Below, piece by piece: positions 1 to 6,104 of a stretch of 12,905 nucleotides of DNA. Numbering within the stretch: position 1 is the first letter of the stretch; the number at the start of each line of letters is the position of its first letter. Position numbers and translations under genes: made by a program. The notes beneath the pieces are model-generated. The model was not told the origin of the DNA and made no database searches. It saw only the letters and a program-made list of their open reading frames with translations. Location of the stretch: contig JBMNTQ010000041.1 of NCBI GenBank assembly GCA_050945815.1, positions 1 to 12,905 of the forward strand. The letters are read 5' to 3'. This DNA comes from JBMNTQ01 sp050945815. GTDB lineage: Bacteria > Bacillota > Clostridia > Christensenellales > JBMNTQ01.

Positions 1-166
1 TAAAGGCCGAGCCGCCGCGTTCCCACTCACTGGTGATCCAGGCAGCAGGCATCCCCTTGTCCAGCGATTCAAAGCTGCCATTCGATACCAAGGGCTGCGC
101 CGCGCTAGCCGGTAGCGCCAATACAAGCAGTAAGCCGATTATGATTGCAATCAAACGTTTCATCAT
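1..166 (-). CDS. secreted protein of unknown function, N-terminal part only
   Basis: The gene runs off the left edge, so only about 55 residues are visible. They begin MMKRLIAIIIGLLLVLALPA: a basic start, then a hydrophobic stretch, then an ASA/A-type signal peptidase I site near residue 22, which predicts export. The mature part starts with an NGSFES motif followed by G, P and W residues. This resembles the first strand of jelly-roll carbohydrate-binding-like modules, but 30 residues cannot prove that. A GAGGG Shine-Dalgarno overlaps the yraN stop codon and sits 9 nt before the ATG at 166. In-frame ATGs at 175 and 163 are worse spaced. Translation is probably coupled to yraN. I do not recognise the family and assign no function. 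Confidence 0.7.
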   Translation of the reverse strand, partial: MMKRLIAIIIGLLLVLALPASAAQPLVSNGSFESLDKGMPAAWITSEWERGGSAF

Positions 167-178
167 CAAAGCCATCCC

Positions 179-526
179 TCAAAATGCGTTTTTAATATGC
201 CGCACAGCGATTGGCTGCGTCAAATAAACCTCCACCACGTCAAACCCCAAAGGATATCGTTCTCCCATTCCCGCCTCCGACAGAAAACAGAGTGCAGCCT
301 GTCGGATACGCTGCTGCTTGCGTGCATCCACAGCCTCCCCGGGTGAACCAAAGCGGCTGCTGCTGCGCGCCTTCACCTCCACAAACACAACCTTCTCGCC
401 CTTGCGCGCAATGATGTCAATCTCTCCGGCAACGGAACGGTAATTCCGTTCTACAAGCTCGTAGCCATTTTGCTCCAGATAGTGCGCCGCCGCATCTTCG
501 CCTATCTTCCCCCGTTGCCGATTCAT
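179..526 (-). CDS. yraN: YraN family (UPF0102) predicted nuclease-fold protein
   Basis: This is a 115-residue protein of the UPF0102/YraN family, whose fold resembles Holliday-junction resolvases and restriction endonucleases; its cellular role is unsettled. Visible family marks are the N-terminal RGKIGEDAAAHYLEQNGY block (residues 5-22), GEIDIIA (34-40) and FVEVKAR (48-54). E35, D37, E50 and K52 fit a PD-(D/E)XK active site. The open frame extends 16 residues further upstream, but the family starts just before the GE..A block. The ATG at 526 overlaps the rnhB stop in an ATGA, implying coupled translation. An rnhB-yraN pair is common in bacteria, which supports the call. Length is normal for the family. 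Confidence 0.92.
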   Translation of the reverse strand: MNRQRGKIGEDAAAHYLEQNGYELVERNYRSVAGEIDIIARKGEKVVFVEVKARSSSRFGSPGEAVDARKQQRIRQAALCFLSEAGMGERYPLGFDVVEVYLTQPIAVRHIKNAF

Positions 527-1155
527 CTCTCCACCCAAACTGAGCGAATAAAGCTGCGGCGGTGCAACGGGCAAGGCCCAACTGTGCGAATCGCATCCAT
601 ATGCTCTTTTGTGCCGTAACCCTTGTTACGCGCAAAGCCATATTCCGGGTATTGTTTATCCGCCTCCCGCATGAAAGCGTCCCGTCTGACCTTCGCCGCA
701 ATGGACGCAGCCGCGATGCTGTAGCTTAGAGCGTCGCCCTTCACCACAGGCCGCACAGGGCAAGGCAGGTCTATATCCAGCCCATCTACCAGCACCATGC
801 CACAAGGTAGCGCCATTTGCTCATAGGCCATGCGCATAGACTGCTTGGTCGCGTTTAAGATGTTAATCCGGTCAATCTCAGTGTTGTCCACCCAGCCAAA
901 GCCGAGTGCAATGGCCTCTTCATAAATACGCTGAACCAACTGCTCCCGTTTCGCTTCAGCTATCTTCTTCGAATCCTTTATGCCCTGAATCAAAGGCTTC
1001 TGGGGCATCACAACACAAGCCGCAACCACAGGCCCAGCCAACGGCCCCCGGCCCACCTCGTCCATCCCGGCAAGCACGATACCTCGCTCCCAAATCGGGC
1101 GCTCCATAGCAGTTATCTCCCATAACCTCGCCTGCTCCGCTTCCGCTCGGCTCAT
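523..1155 (-). CDS. rnhB: ribonuclease HII
   Basis: RNase HII cleaves the RNA strand of RNA/DNA hybrids and nicks at single ribonucleotides embedded in DNA, starting ribonucleotide excision repair in the cytoplasm. The 210-residue product has GMDEVGRGPLAGPVV at residues 30-44. The acidic metal-binding residues are D32 and E33 in that motif, D124 in LVDG, and D159 in the AAASIAAKVRRD block (148-159). The GRG loop that recognises the RNA-DNA junction is intact. The start at 1155 overlaps the rbgA stop by 4 nt (ATGA). A second start at 1107 has a GGGAG box 9 nt upstream and would give 194 residues, but the leader residues RLWEITAMERPIWERG look like the conserved N-terminus of clostridial relatives, so I keep the longer form. 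Confidence 0.95.
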   Translation of the reverse strand: MSRAEAEQARLWEITAMERPIWERGIVLAGMDEVGRGPLAGPVVAACVVMPQKPLIQGIKDSKKIAEAKREQLVQRIYEEAIALGFGWVDNTEIDRINILNATKQSMRMAYEQMALPCGMVLVDGLDIDLPCPVRPVVKGDALSYSIAAASIAAKVRRDAFMREADKQYPEYGFARNKGYGTKEHMDAIRTVGPCPLHRRSFIRSVWVER

Positions 1156-2006
1156 GCCTCCACCACCTTATCCAGGGTTATACGTCCCAGCTTTCCAGCA
1201 CGAAATTCATCCAAAACAATCTGCGCCCCCCGCTCAGTATCCAACTCAGCGCCCGGCAGCAAAAAACCACGCTGCTCACAAATCGACAGCAGCATCTCCT
1301 GCCCATCCGCCCGTTCCTGGATTCCATACGTCTGGGCAATACGCCCGCCATAGCGCTCATGCAGTTCTGCCAGCAAATCTGCCGCCAGTGCCACCCTATT
1401 CAGTATATCATCCTTAATACAGCCCGCATACGCCAGCCGCCGGGCAAATTGCTGGTTCTCCAGCTTAGGCCACAAAACCCCCGGCGTATCCAGCAGCTCC
1501 AAAAACGGAGAAACCTTCACCCACTGCTTTCCCCGGGTCACACCAGGCCTGTCCCCGGTTTTAGCGCGGGCCCCCCGCGACAGCGCGTTAATAAAGGCCG
1601 ATTTCCCCACATTAGGAATGCCCGCCACCAAAGCCCGCACTGTCTTTTTTATGCCCTTTGCCCTATATTTCTCCACAACCTCCGCTGCCGCCTGCTCGAT
1701 TCCCGCAAGCGCCTTCTTGTTAGAACCGCGAACAGAGCAAAAGGAGCAGACAACAAAGCCCAGCTCCCTATAATATGCCTCAAAGGAAGCTGTTGCCCGT
1801 TCATCCGCCAAATCGGATTTATTTAAAACAATCAGCCGCTTCTTAGACGCAAACAAAGCATCAAAATCAGCGTTCCGGCTGCTCAAGGGCAGCCGGGCGT
1901 CCAACACCTCCACAATAATATCCACCTGCGCCACGCTTTCGCTGATCAATCGCTTGGCCTTCGCCATATGCCCCGGATACCAGTGGATGTTTCTATCACG
2001 TTCCAC
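1152..2006 (-). CDS. rbgA: ribosome biogenesis GTPase RbgA (YlqF)
   Basis: RbgA is a circularly permuted GTPase needed for late assembly of the 50S subunit in Firmicutes. The 284-residue product shows the permuted motif order: the G4 motif NKSD (62-65) comes before the P-loop GIPNVGKS (129-136), then the switch region GDRPGVTRG (151-159) and G3 DTPG (173-176). The N-terminal HWYPGHMAKAKR block (8-19) is typical of the family. A C-terminal helical domain follows to residue 284. The start codon is GTG, with a GGAG box about 9 nt upstream; no in-frame ATG fits. The gene sits directly after rplS, the usual Firmicutes arrangement, and its stop overlaps the rnhB start. The partial hairpin after rplS may lower its expression relative to L19. 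Confidence 0.96.
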   Translation of the reverse strand: MERDRNIHWYPGHMAKAKRLISESVAQVDIIVEVLDARLPLSSRNADFDALFASKKRLIVLNKSDLADERATASFEAYYRELGFVVCSFCSVRGSNKKALAGIEQAAAEVVEKYRAKGIKKTVRALVAGIPNVGKSAFINALSRGARAKTGDRPGVTRGKQWVKVSPFLELLDTPGVLWPKLENQQFARRLAYAGCIKDDILNRVALAADLLAELHERYGGRIAQTYGIQERADGQEMLLSICEQRGFLLPGAELDTERGAQIVLDEFRAGKLGRITLDKVVEA

Positions 2007-2025
2007 GAGTCATTTCTCCATAAAC

Positions 2026-2047
2026 AAAAAGGGACGAGAAGCCCCTT
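2026..2047 (-). terminator. weak terminator-like hairpin at the rplS stop codon
   Basis: On the minus strand, the last two bases of the rplS TAA stop open a 7-bp stem (AAGGGGC paired with GTCCCTT, including one G-T pair) around a 5-nt TTCTC loop. The T run immediately after it is only five long including the last two stem bases. The stem is short, so this is more likely a partial terminator or a 3'-end stabiliser that lets some transcript through to rbgA than a full stop. Confidence 0.45.
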
Positions 2048-2393
2048 ATCGTTTGACCTCTTTCAGTTTCGCAGCCTTGCCAACCTTGCCGCGCAGATAA
2101 TAAAGCTTAGCCCGGCGAACCTTGCCGCTGCGCACCCGCTCCACCCTGTCAATCCGGGGGGAATGAACCGGGAAAGTACGCTCAACGCCCACACCGTACG
2201 AAACCTTACGCACCGTAAAAGATTCCCGGATGCCGCCGCCCTGCTTGGCAATCACAGTGCCTTCAAAAGCCTGAAGCCTCTCCCGCACGCCTTCTACAAC
2301 CTTCACATATACCTTAACGGTATCGCCGATGTTAATAATCGGCATATTTTCTTTGGCTTGTTCTTTCTCAATCGCTTTAATAATGCTGGACAT
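2046..2393 (-). CDS. rplS: 50S ribosomal protein L19 (bL19)
   Basis: L19 lies at the 30S-50S interface and contributes to an intersubunit bridge. The 115-residue product has the family's usual length. It contains IGDTVKVYVKVVEG (22-35), ERLQAFEGTVIAKQGGGI (38-55), FTVRKVSYGVGVERTFPVHS (59-78) and the basic C-terminal RSGKVRRAKLYYLRGKVGKA. The ATG at 2393 has an AGGAG box about 9-10 nt upstream. Unlike its neighbours it is preceded by a 127-nt gap holding a promoter and a leader hairpin, so it can be made independently of the trmD transcript. A weak hairpin begins at its stop codon. Confidence 0.98.
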   Translation of the reverse strand: MSSIIKAIEKEQAKENMPIINIGDTVKVYVKVVEGVRERLQAFEGTVIAKQGGGIRESFTVRKVSYGVGVERTFPVHSPRIDRVERVRSGKVRRAKLYYLRGKVGKAAKLKEVKR

Positions 2394-2433
2394 AACTCAT
2401 GTCTCTCCTTCCGTCAATAGGCTATTCACAATT

Positions 2434-2453
2434 GTTTCGCTCTGCCGCGAAAC
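2434..2453 (-). promoter_or_regulatory. rplS leader hairpin, possible L19 autoregulatory leader
   Basis: Within the predicted rplS 5' UTR a perfect 7-bp stem (GTTTCGC with GCGAAAC) closes a 6-nt loop, GGCAGA on the transcript. It starts only a few nucleotides after the predicted transcription start and ends about 40 nt before the rplS ATG. Small leader hairpins before rplS are known in Firmicutes (the L19_leader family), where L19 binding is presumed. Whether this one belongs to that family needs a covariance-model match. It has no T run and is not a terminator. Confidence 0.5.
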
Positions 2454-2463
2454 CGATTTTCCA

Positions 2464-2492
2464 ATTATACCATATGCTTCGATCCATGACAA
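2464..2492 (-). promoter_or_regulatory. sigma-A promoter for rplS
   Basis: On the minus strand a TTGTCA -35 box is followed after exactly 17 nt by a perfect TATAAT -10 box. A TG dinucleotide lies two bases further upstream of the -10 (ATGG-TATAAT), so it is not an exact extended -10. Predicted transcription start is near 2457, giving a leader of about 64 nt. It lies in the trmD-rplS gap, where no coding region is seen. Confidence 0.8.
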
Positions 2493-2520
2493 GCTTGCAA
2501 AAGCTGCCAATCCCAAGCTA

Positions 2521-3222
2521 TTACGGGGTTTTTCGACCGCGTCCGTCCTCTAAAAGGTCCGGCCTGTTGTGCGCAGTAATCTCCAACGAACGCTCCTTGC
2601 GCCAAGCCTCAATGTTCGCGTGGTGCCCCGAAATCAAAACCTCCGGTACCATCCTCCCCCGAAACTCATACGGCCGGGTATACTGCGGATATTCCAGCAG
2701 TCCGTTTTCAAAGGATTCGTCCCGGTTGGAGTTCTCGTCTCCAAGCACGCCCCGAATATAGCGGCTCACGCAATCAATCAGCACCATCGCAGGCAACTCG
2801 CCGCCGGTGGTCACAAAATCTCCGATCGAAATTTCCTCATCCACATATTCATCCAAAACCCGCTGATCCACCCCTTCGTAATGGCCGCAAAGGAGAATCA
2901 GCTCCTGTTGCCGTGCCAGCTCCTTCGCCAGCCTATGGTCCAGTTTTTTCCCCCGAGGCGAAAGGTAGATGCTCCTGCCACGCAGCTTCCTGCCGGCCAA
3001 CACCGCATCATAACAGTCGAAAAGGGGCTGCGGCATCATCACCAGCCCGGCACCGCCGCCAAAGGGGTAGTCGTCCGCCCGATTGTGCTTATCCAAGGTG
3101 TAATCACGAATATTATGCAAGCGAATATCCAGAATTCCCTTCCCCCGGGCCCGCCCCAATATGCTCACATCCAAAACAGGCGCAAACATCTCCGGAAACA
3201 GCGTCAGCACATCAATCCGCAT
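2521..3222 (-). CDS. trmD: tRNA (guanine-37 N1) methyltransferase TrmD
   Basis: TrmD uses S-adenosylmethionine to methylate G37 next to the anticodon of tRNAs with a G at position 36, preventing +1 frameshifts. It is a SPOUT dimer with a trefoil knot. The 233-residue product shows MRIDVLTLFPEMF at the N-terminus, PFGGGAGLVM (53-62), and the knot segments LLCGHYEGVDQRV (110-122) and ISIGDFVTTGGELP (131-144). These are followed by GLLEYPQYTRP (174-184) and VLISGHHANIEAWR (195-208). The residue just before SF in the RDESF segment (167-171) is Glu, where E. coli-type enzymes have the catalytic Asp. The open frame begins three codons earlier with TTG, but a GGGAGG box lies 9 nt before the ATG at 3222 and directly abuts the TTG, so the ATG is right. 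It overlaps rimM by 11 nt. Confidence 0.97.
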   Translation of the reverse strand: MRIDVLTLFPEMFAPVLDVSILGRARGKGILDIRLHNIRDYTLDKHNRADDYPFGGGAGLVMMPQPLFDCYDAVLAGRKLRGRSIYLSPRGKKLDHRLAKELARQQELILLCGHYEGVDQRVLDEYVDEEISIGDFVTTGGELPAMVLIDCVSRYIRGVLGDENSNRDESFENGLLEYPQYTRPYEFRGRMVPEVLISGHHANIEAWRKERSLEITAHNRPDLLEDGRGRKTP

Positions 3223-3727
3223 CCGGTACAACCTCCCGGTAGGTTTTCTCGTCGATCAAAATCCGACGCTCCTGCAAGGAAATCTCAAGAATCAACGGCT
3301 TGATCGCCGGCATCAGGTATTCCCGTCGCCCGGCCACCACATACACATCGTTGGCCCCGGTCTGCAACACATCCGCCACCTTTCCAAACACACGTCCGCT
3401 CTCGCCCACCACCTCACAACCGACTAAATCGGCGATAAAGTAGGTTCCTTCCGGCAGCTTTACAGCATGCTCCCGGTCAACATACAAGTATTGGCCGCGA
3501 AAAGCCTCCGCTTGCTCTCTTGAATCCACGCCCTCCAGCTTGATGATGGCCATATCGCCGCTCAAAGAAGCACCTTCCAGCTTTCGCTCTTGATAGCCGC
3601 CCCCTGTCTCCAGAAAAATCCGAGTCAGCTCATATATCCTTTTCGAATCGTGGGTCAAAGGCATCACGCGCAAAGCGCCGCGCACCCCATGGGGTTTCAC
3701 AGCCAGACCAATTTTTAAATACTGCAT
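3212..3727 (-). CDS. rimM: 16S rRNA processing / 30S maturation factor RimM
   Basis: RimM binds S19 and helps fold the 3' (head) domain of the 30S subunit. The 171-residue product has the N-terminal RimM beta-barrel motif KIGLAVKPHGVRGALRV (5-21). A C-terminal PRC-barrel segment begins around YFIADLVGCEVVGESG (96-111) and includes the DVYVV and YLMPAI strands. The ATG at 3727 is preceded by GGGAGG four nt upstream. The gene follows khpA by 22 nt, and its last codons contain the trmD ribosome-binding site. The order rpsP-khpA-rimM-trmD-rplS is the standard Gram-positive order, which supports the assignment. Confidence 0.95.
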   Translation of the reverse strand: MQYLKIGLAVKPHGVRGALRVMPLTHDSKRIYELTRIFLETGGGYQERKLEGASLSGDMAIIKLEGVDSREQAEAFRGQYLYVDREHAVKLPEGTYFIADLVGCEVVGESGRVFGKVADVLQTGANDVYVVAGRREYLMPAIKPLILEISLQERRILIDEKTYREVVPDAD

Positions 3728-3749
3728 AGCGCCTCCCGGGTATCAAAGC

Positions 3750-3977
3750 TCAAACAATATCCACTACGTATTTCTTGTTTTCCTTTACAGTAGCCGCCTT
3801 AACCACCGTACGAATCGCTTTTGCAATACGTCCCTGCTTGCCGATCACCTTGCCCATATCATCGGGGGCGACACTCAGTTCAATCACAATCTGCCGTTCC
3901 CCTTCGGTCATCTTGATTTTCACTTCTTCAGGATGCTCCACCAGGTTCTGGGCAATATATCGTACCAATTCTTCCAT
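3750..3977 (-). CDS. khpA: KH-domain RNA-binding protein KhpA (YlqC)
   Basis: KhpA is a small cytoplasmic RNA-binding protein which, in streptococci and other Firmicutes, works with KhpB (Jag/EloR) and affects sRNAs, cell elongation and division. The 75-residue product is essentially one KH domain. The GKQG loop (46-49) sits in VIGKQGRIAKAIRTVV, matching the GxxG signature that holds RNA, and is preceded by EGERQIVIELSVAPDDMG. The open frame could start at a GTG at 3986. However, a GGAGG box abuts that GTG and sits 9 nt from the ATG at 3977, so the shorter form, beginning MEELVRYIAQNLVEHPEEV, is favoured. A 5-bp hairpin (CTGCC-ATA-GGCAG) lies in the 39-nt gap after rpsP. Confidence 0.93.
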   Translation of the reverse strand: MEELVRYIAQNLVEHPEEVKIKMTEGERQIVIELSVAPDDMGKVIGKQGRIAKAIRTVVKAATVKENKKYVVDIV

Positions 3978-4016
3978 TTTGCTCACCCTCCGCCCGTCTG
4001 CCTATGGCAGCTCTGG

Positions 4017-4262
4017 TCAGTCAATCGCACCGCTCTTTTTCAGCAAAGCCCGGGTGGTGTCAGAAGGCTGCGCGCCATTCTCCAGCCAATACTTTGCACG
4101 ATCCGTGTCCACTTTAATCTCCGCCGGATCCTTCAGCGGATTGTAATATCCAATTTCCTCAATAAAACGTCCGTCTCTCGGGGAACGAGAGTCCGCCACC
4201 ACAATCCGGTAAAACGGAGCCTTTTTCGCGCCCATTCTGCGCAGCCTGATCCTTACTGCCAT
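4017..4262 (-). CDS. rpsP: 30S ribosomal protein S16 (bS16)
   Basis: S16 is an early-assembling 30S protein that binds 16S rRNA helices of the 5' and central domains. The 81-residue product starts MAVRIRLRRMGAKKAPFYRI, a near-diagnostic N-terminus, and continues VVADSRSPRDGRFIEEIGYYNP and the C-terminal AKYWLENGAQPSDTTRALL. The open frame extends 22 residues upstream, but an AAGGAGG Shine-Dalgarno lies 9 nt before the ATG at 4262 and the family starts there. The 67-nt gap from ffh is longer than most in this operon and contains only a weak 5-bp hairpin, with no convincing promoter. Confidence 0.98.
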   Translation of the reverse strand: MAVRIRLRRMGAKKAPFYRIVVADSRSPRDGRFIEEIGYYNPLKDPAEIKVDTDRAKYWLENGAQPSDTTRALLKKSGAID

Positions 4263-4329
4263 AACTCTTTTCCTCCTTATTTGTAAAACCTGAGTGAATT
4301 TTATGTAAAAGGCAAATCTGCCTGCCACA

Positions 4330-5667
4330 TCAAAACATCGGAAATTTCATCCTGCCCTTTTTCTTGCCTTTGCGGCCCATATCCGAAAATTGCTTCATCA
4401 TCTTTTTCGTAGCCTCGAATTGGTTGAGTAGCCGGTTCACCTCAGCAATCCCGGTGCCGCTGCCATTGGCAATGCGCTTCCTTCGGCTTCCGTTGATAAT
4501 CGAGGGATTGTTGCGCTCCTCCTTGGTCATCGCCAGAATAATCGATTCCATGCGCGCGCTCTGCTTCTCATCCACCTGCATCCCAGAGAGTTTGGAAGCA
4601 TTCATCCCGGGCAACATCCCCGCCAACTGAGACAAATCCCCCATTTTTTTAAGCTGGGAAAACTGCTCCAGGAAATCCTCCAAGGTAAATTGCTGGGTTC
4701 TGATCTTCTTTTCCAGCTCCGCAGCCTGCTTCTCATCATAAGCCATCTGAGCCTTATCGATCAGGGTCAGAACATCCCCCATGCCTAAAATACGCGATGC
4801 CATCCGGTCGGGGTAGAACGGCTCAATGTCCTCCAGCTTTTCGCCGATGCCGCTAAACTTAATAGGCTTATTCGTCACAGCCTTGACGGAAAGTGCCGCA
4901 CCGCCGCGGGTGTCGCCGTCCAGCTTGGTCAGGATAATGCCGTCAATCTCCAAATCGTTATTGAAGGCCTCCGCCACATTCACAGCGTCCTGTCCGGTCA
5001 TAGAATCCACCACCAGCAAAATCTCCTGGGGCGAAATTTTCTCCTTCAGTTCTTTCAATTCCTGCATCATATCGCCATCTATGTGCAGCCGTCCGGCCGT
5101 ATCCAGAATCAAAACATCGATGCCGCTTTTCTCCGCCTCGGCAAGGGCGTGCCGGGCAATCTTCAGCGGTTTTTCCTGCCCCATCTCAAAGACAGGTGTG
5201 TCCACCTTCTCGCCCACCACCTGCAACTGCTTGATAGCCGCAGGCCTGTAAATATCGCAAGCCACCAGCATCGAGCTCTTACCCTGTTTTTTCAAGTATA
5301 GAGCCAGCTTTCCGCACATCGTGGTCTTCCCGGCGCCCTGCAAACCGCACATCATATAAATCGTAGGAGCCTTGGGCGCAACTGTCAGTTTTGCATTGGT
5401 AGAACCCATCAATGCAGTCATCTCTTCATTGACAATCTTAATCACCTGCTGGGCAGGGGTCAAACTATGCAACACTTCGTCGCCCACCGCACGATCCGAT
5501 ACAGCTTTAATAAATCTTTTTACCACCAAGAAGTTAACATCGGCCTCCAATAGGGCCAGCTTCACCTCGCGCATCGCTTCTTTAACGTCTTTTTCCGAAA
5601 GCTTGCCGCGGTTGCCCAGCTTCTTGAAAACCGCTTGCAGCTTATCCGCCAAACCTTCAAACGCCAT
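4330..5667 (-). CDS. ffh: signal recognition particle protein Ffh (SRP54)
   Basis: Ffh binds 4.5S/scRNA and hydrophobic signal sequences on nascent chains and docks with FtsY for delivery to the membrane. The 445-residue product has an N-terminal four-helix domain (about 1-85). The G domain has the P-loop GLQGAGKT (108-115), CDIYRPAAIKQL (137-148), DTAGR (189-193) and TKLDGDTRGG (247-256). A methionine-rich M domain follows (about 320-440), with LPGM and the RNA-binding RRKRIANGSGT segment. The ATG at 5667 has GGGAGG about 7 nt upstream. It overlaps the ylxM reading frame by 11 nt, suggesting coupled translation. Length and motifs are normal; it ends MKFPMF. Confidence 0.98.
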   Translation of the reverse strand: MAFEGLADKLQAVFKKLGNRGKLSEKDVKEAMREVKLALLEADVNFLVVKRFIKAVSDRAVGDEVLHSLTPAQQVIKIVNEEMTALMGSTNAKLTVAPKAPTIYMMCGLQGAGKTTMCGKLALYLKKQGKSSMLVACDIYRPAAIKQLQVVGEKVDTPVFEMGQEKPLKIARHALAEAEKSGIDVLILDTAGRLHIDGDMMQELKELKEKISPQEILLVVDSMTGQDAVNVAEAFNNDLEIDGIILTKLDGDTRGGAALSVKAVTNKPIKFSGIGEKLEDIEPFYPDRMASRILGMGDVLTLIDKAQMAYDEKQAAELEKKIRTQQFTLEDFLEQFSQLKKMGDLSQLAGMLPGMNASKLSGMQVDEKQSARMESIILAMTKEERNNPSIINGSRRKRIANGSGTGIAEVNRLLNQFEATKKMMKQFSDMGRKGKKKGRMKFPMF

Positions 5668-5995
5668 GATGATCCTCCCATAAAGCGAGCATTTTCTTCA
5701 GCTTCTCATCCAGCTCGCTGCTGCGTCCCTGTCTGTTCATCTCCAAACATTCTTCCACCAGGCCGCACATCGACCGATAACGCCGCATCAGCCCCAGTTT
5801 CTCCTCCAGCTTAGTAAGGGCGGTCTCCCCGCGCCGAACCGTATCCAATACCGCCTGCCGGCTAACACCCTCAGCCTCACCAATTTCCGCCAGAGAAAAA
5901 TCTTGATTATAATGCAGGTCTAGAAGTTCGCGCTGCTTATCCGTCAAAAGCGGTGCGTAGAAATCCAACAAAAGACCGACTCGAATGCTTTTCAC
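5657..5995 (-). CDS. ylxM: YlxM family (UPF0122) HTH protein, SRP accessory
   Basis: YlxM is a small helix-turn-helix protein encoded just before ffh in many Firmicutes. In streptococci it has been reported to associate with SRP components and modulate SRP function. The 112-residue product contains LLLDFYAPLLTDKQRELLDL (8-27) and a sigma-region-4-like HTH, SLAEIGEAEGVSRQAVLDTV (34-53). A charged helical tail follows. The open frame extends 19 residues upstream, but the upstream residues are not family-like. A GGAGGAG box lies 7 nt before the GTG at 5995, giving the family's usual length, so I use that GTG start. The gene heads a transcription unit with its own strong promoter and a 5' inverted repeat. 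Autoregulation by its HTH is possible but is pure inference. Confidence 0.93.
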   Translation of the reverse strand: MKSIRVGLLLDFYAPLLTDKQRELLDLHYNQDFSLAEIGEAEGVSRQAVLDTVRRGETALTKLEEKLGLMRRYRSMCGLVEECLEMNRQGRSSELDEKLKKMLALWEDHHGV

Positions 5996-6036
5996 GCAAA
6001 AACTCCTCCGCCGCCCTAAACTCCGGGTGTGAAACC

Positions 6037-6068
6037 ACAGGTGTAAAGGCATCCACCTTTACACCTGT
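6037..6068 (-). promoter_or_regulatory. perfect 13-bp inverted repeat at the 5' end of the ylxM-ffh transcript
   Basis: The arms ACAGGTGTAAAGG and CCTTTACACCTGT pair perfectly over 13 bp around a 6-nt TGGATG loop (minus-strand reading). The repeat begins 3 nt after the -10 box, so it spans the predicted transcription start and would form a 5'-terminal RNA hairpin, or act as a DNA operator blocking the promoter. Each arm carries a smaller palindrome: TACAGGTGTA in the first (a TACANNTGTA match, as in CopY/BlaI-type operators) and TACACCTGTG in the second. No T run follows, so it is not an intrinsic terminator. The regulator, if any, is unknown. Confidence 0.75.
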
Positions 6069-6071
6069 ATT

Positions 6072-6099
6072 ATTATAAACTAAATTCAGATTTTGTCAA
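6072..6099 (-). promoter_or_regulatory. near-consensus sigma-A promoter for ylxM-ffh-rpsP operon
   Basis: A perfect TTGACA -35 box and a perfect TATAAT -10 box are separated by 16 nt on the minus strand. The -35 starts 5 nt after the ftsY stop codon, and no terminator separates the two genes, so read-through from ftsY and initiation here may both feed the operon. Predicted start is near 6065, inside the outer arm of the adjacent inverted repeat. Confidence 0.88.
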
Positions 6100-6104
6100 C
6101 TTTT

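Noticed and set aside
33..227. Plus-strand open frame of 64 codons at the left end
   Set aside because: It is antisense to the secreted-protein gene and the yraN end; the minus frame has a signal peptide and a ribosome-binding site.
1359..1826. Plus-strand open frame of 155 codons opposite rbgA
   Set aside because: It is antisense to the conserved GTPase motifs of rbgA and resembles no known protein.
2569..3303. Plus-strand open frame of 244 codons opposite trmD
   Set aside because: It lies fully antisense to trmD and the rimM end, is rich in P, H, Q and R as expected for a reverse-complement shadow, and has no recognisable domain.
3998..4010. CTGCC-ATA-GGCAG palindrome between rpsP and khpA
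   Set aside because: It is a single 5-bp stem with no T run and no other support; it could be chance.
4263..4309. Possible rpsP promoter (TTTACA, 17 nt, TTACAA) in the ffh-rpsP gap
   Set aside because: The -10-like box is poor and the gap is simply AT-rich; rpsP is adequately served by the ylxM promoter.
4307..4323. AGGCA-GATT-TGCCT hairpin between ffh and rpsP as a terminator
   Set aside because: The stem is only 5 bp and the T run after it is about three bases; it is too weak to call.
6037..6068. Inverted repeat before ylxM as the ftsY terminator
   Set aside because: No T run follows it, and it lies downstream of a near-consensus promoter, so termination of ftsY is not its likely role.
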